A DNA stretch of 64,000 nucleotides from Populus alba (Eukaryota > Streptophyta > Magnoliopsida > Malpighiales > Salicaceae). Below are positions 63,469-64,000 of the stretch, one piece after another. The notes under the pieces are model-generated. The model worked only from the letters and a program-made list of their open reading frames with translations. It searched no databases and was not told the origin of the DNA. Where the stretch lies: NCBI RefSeq assembly GCF_005239225.2, contig NC_133284.1:50128697-50192696 (forward strand), given 5' to 3'. The translations under genes and the position numbers were made by a program. Each line of letters starts with the position of its first letter. The stretch's first letter is position 1.

Positions 63469-64000
63469 AAATAGCGCAGGTTATAGATTTTGTTTCTTCT
63501 AATAACACAATTCAATTTTCTTAACATATAAAGATCATGTTATTAGAATTAATTTAACTTGTTGTTTATTTATTTACTTTTGAGATTATTTTATTCTAAA
63601 CCTCACAAATTTTGAGCTATAGTTTATAATAGAGCAATCTTAAGGGTTGTGTTATTCCTAACAACGCGATTCAAAAACTATGTCCGGTGAAGCTCAAAGG
63701 TTGGCAGGCACTGTATTGATCCAATATTGACCTAACTTTTTTTGAAAGATTCCCAAATCAATTATATGCCTTGAGCTACACGCTTGACCTACCATTTATT
63801 CCTTTTCCTTCCGGGTGCATACTCTAAAGATTCAAGTCCTCCTCGTCCACTCAAACTTGGACACCATAAACAATGAAATTATTGGAATCTACCAAGATTG
63901 ATGACATGGTGTCCATGATCTCATTACCCTATAACATTTTATAATCTCCACATGCTTGGCAGTTGTCATTATGTTTTTTTTTTTTTTGTCAAATTAAAAC
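63469..64000. other. Unassigned sequence to window end
   Basis: No open frame or known repeat was recognised. The stretch 63650-63960 is less AT-rich and might be the edge of a feature continuing beyond the window. Confidence 0.25.

Overview
The window is nuclear DNA of a dicot tree-like plant. Genes carry many small introns, intergenic DNA is AT-rich, and transposon relics of all major plant classes are present. The protein families and repeats resemble those of poplar or willow (Salicaceae); that assignment is an inference from memory, not a search result.

Four genes look intact, because all their exons join in phase with consensus splice sites. Two are tandem G-type lectin S-receptor-like kinases of the CES101 type on the plus strand (24338-27227 and 39319-42370). 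On the minus strand are a four-membrane-pass CASP-like protein (43134-43916), an LSD1-type three-zinc-finger regulator (45303-48980) and an ESCRT-III VPS2 subunit (51728-59043). The VPS2 gene has a GC-AG intron and a 4.2-kb final intron separating the body of the protein from its C-terminal MIM motif. No rRNA, tRNA or CRISPR feature was recognised.

1-20 kb is a transposon graveyard. It holds a decayed CACTA element, a 193-bp tandem array, a 5'-truncated LINE, three minisatellites and a Ty3/gypsy pol relic. The gypsy relic was hit first or second by a 291-bp TRIM with 77/78-bp LTRs and by a 2.4-kb solo LTR, each with its own 5-bp target duplication. A T-rich field of repeated hairpins, a Helitron-like end and a hAT-type MITE with an 8-bp target duplication follow.

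20-42.4 kb is the receptor-kinase cluster. Besides the two full genes it contains a 5' gene fragment, a 3' gene fragment, a 1.37-kb tandem duplication upstream of the first gene, and a roughly 0.7-kb upstream segment present twice. One copy of that segment carries a MITE and a second 2.8-kb solo LTR; the other carries a Helitron-like insertion. Each copy therefore serves as an empty-site control for the other.

42.4-59 kb is the conserved, gene-dense part, with an extra broken CASP exon. 59-64 kb is AT-rich and holds MITE relics, a microsatellite and one doubtful small open frame.

The genes do not form a pathway. The receptor kinases (cell-surface signalling) and LSD1 (cell-death control) are both linked to stress responses in other plants, but their proximity here is not evidence of joint function. 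I found no convincing new biological system. The most distinctive observations are the nested-transposon history, the covarying hairpin repeats and the split VPS2 C-terminus.
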